Below are positions 7,712 through 8,009 of a DNA stretch of 8,009 nucleotides, piece by piece (the stretch's first letter is position 1; each line of letters begins with the position of its first letter). Made by a program: the position numbers and the translations under genes. A model generated the notes under the pieces. It made no database searches, was not told the origin of the DNA, and saw only the letters and a program-made list of their open reading frames with translations. Source of the DNA: CAXBCP01 sp038120765 (lineage in GTDB: Bacteria; Pseudomonadota; Alphaproteobacteria; MPNO01; UBA830); assembly GCA_038120765.1 (NCBI GenBank), contig JAYOMI010000134.1, positions 1 to 8,009 on the forward strand, read 5' to 3'.

Positions 7712-8009
7712 GTCGTCTGACAGCACGATTGGGACGCCTTTCTTTTCTGGGGATACTGATCGCTCTGGCGCTTCTGGTGAGCGGCGTTATTTCACGCCAA
7801 AGCTTCGATATCATATTCGCGCTCGCCTTCTCGATGTCGGCGGTGCCCTTTCTGCACAGAACAGGCCTGAGCGAGCGTACGGCAATCGGCGCCACGGTCG
7901 TTCTGATCGTCACAATCCTCCTCGCCGCGACGCTGGTCCCGGATATAAAGTTCGCGCCTTATCTGGCCGTTGTTCTGATCAACGGCGTTGTGGCCTACGC
8001 CTTTTTCCG
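7708..8009 (+). CDS. Small multi-pass membrane protein, possibly COG4648-like, 3' end beyond window
   Basis: The frame is open from a TTG at 7708, which overlaps the ACP stop (TTGA), to the right edge: 100 codons plus two bases. The translation is strongly hydrophobic with a basic N-terminus (MSRLTARLGRL) and four likely membrane helices at about 12-29, 33-50, 60-77 and 81-99. The segment around FAPYLAVVLINGVVAYAFF is reminiscent of the small COG4648 membrane proteins that follow ACP genes in aryl-polyene clusters, but that assignment is tentative. A TTG start with no ATG nearby is plausible given the four-base overlap and the GAGAA (7694-7698) nine bases upstream. Another in-frame TTG (7729) is an alternative start. 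The function of this family is not established. Confidence 0.65.
   Translation, partial: MSRLTARLGRLSFLGILIALALLVSGVISRQSFDIIFALAFSMSAVPFLHRTGLSERTAIGATVVLIVTILLAATLVPDIKFAPYLAVVLINGVVAYAFF

Overview
The window looks like a GC-rich Gram-negative chromosome, most likely from an alphaproteobacterium. This rests on the overall character of the glutaminyl-tRNA synthetase, the PEP-CTERM-type surface protein and the operon style, not on any single diagnostic marker. It is an assembled, scaffolded sequence: two 10-N placeholders (2994-3003 and 5765-5774) lie inside genes.

Layout. 1-1299 (minus): the first 433 codons of glutaminyl-tRNA synthetase, running off the left edge and lacking a 14-residue block of the catalytic core. 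1300-1664: a gene-free, partly AT-rich divergent intergenic region with two small inverted repeats and a promoter candidate. 1665-2618 (plus): a secreted protein with a PEP-CTERM-like C-terminal sorting signal, closed by a perfect 15-bp stem terminator (2640-2677). 2857-6953 (plus): a tight three-gene operon made of an EamA/DMT-family permease, an AMP-forming acyl-CoA synthetase-like ligase and an N-acyl-D-amino-acid deacylase (D-aminoacylase) family amidohydrolase. 6954-7120: a GC-rich spacer unusually dense in short hairpins. 7048-7434: a headless remnant of a halogenase-like FAD-dependent oxidoreductase, recognisable only by its C-terminus. 7424-7711: an acyl carrier protein. 7708-8009: the start of a small membrane protein, open at the right edge.

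How the genes may work together. In the central operon the hydrolase would release a carboxylic acid and an amino acid from an N-acyl amino acid. The ligase could activate the freed acid as a CoA thioester, and the permease could move substrate or product across the inner membrane. That is inference from family roles and gene order. The right end (halogenase-like flavoprotein remnant, ACP, small membrane protein, with overlapping reading frames) resembles the edge of an aryl-polyene/xanthomonadin-like type II fatty-acid/polyketide cluster that has lost its first gene where it meets the deacylase operon.

The points most worth checking are the synthetase core deletion, the decayed flavoprotein at the junction, the Lys in place of the first metal-ligand His in the deacylase, and the structured spacer before the remnant.
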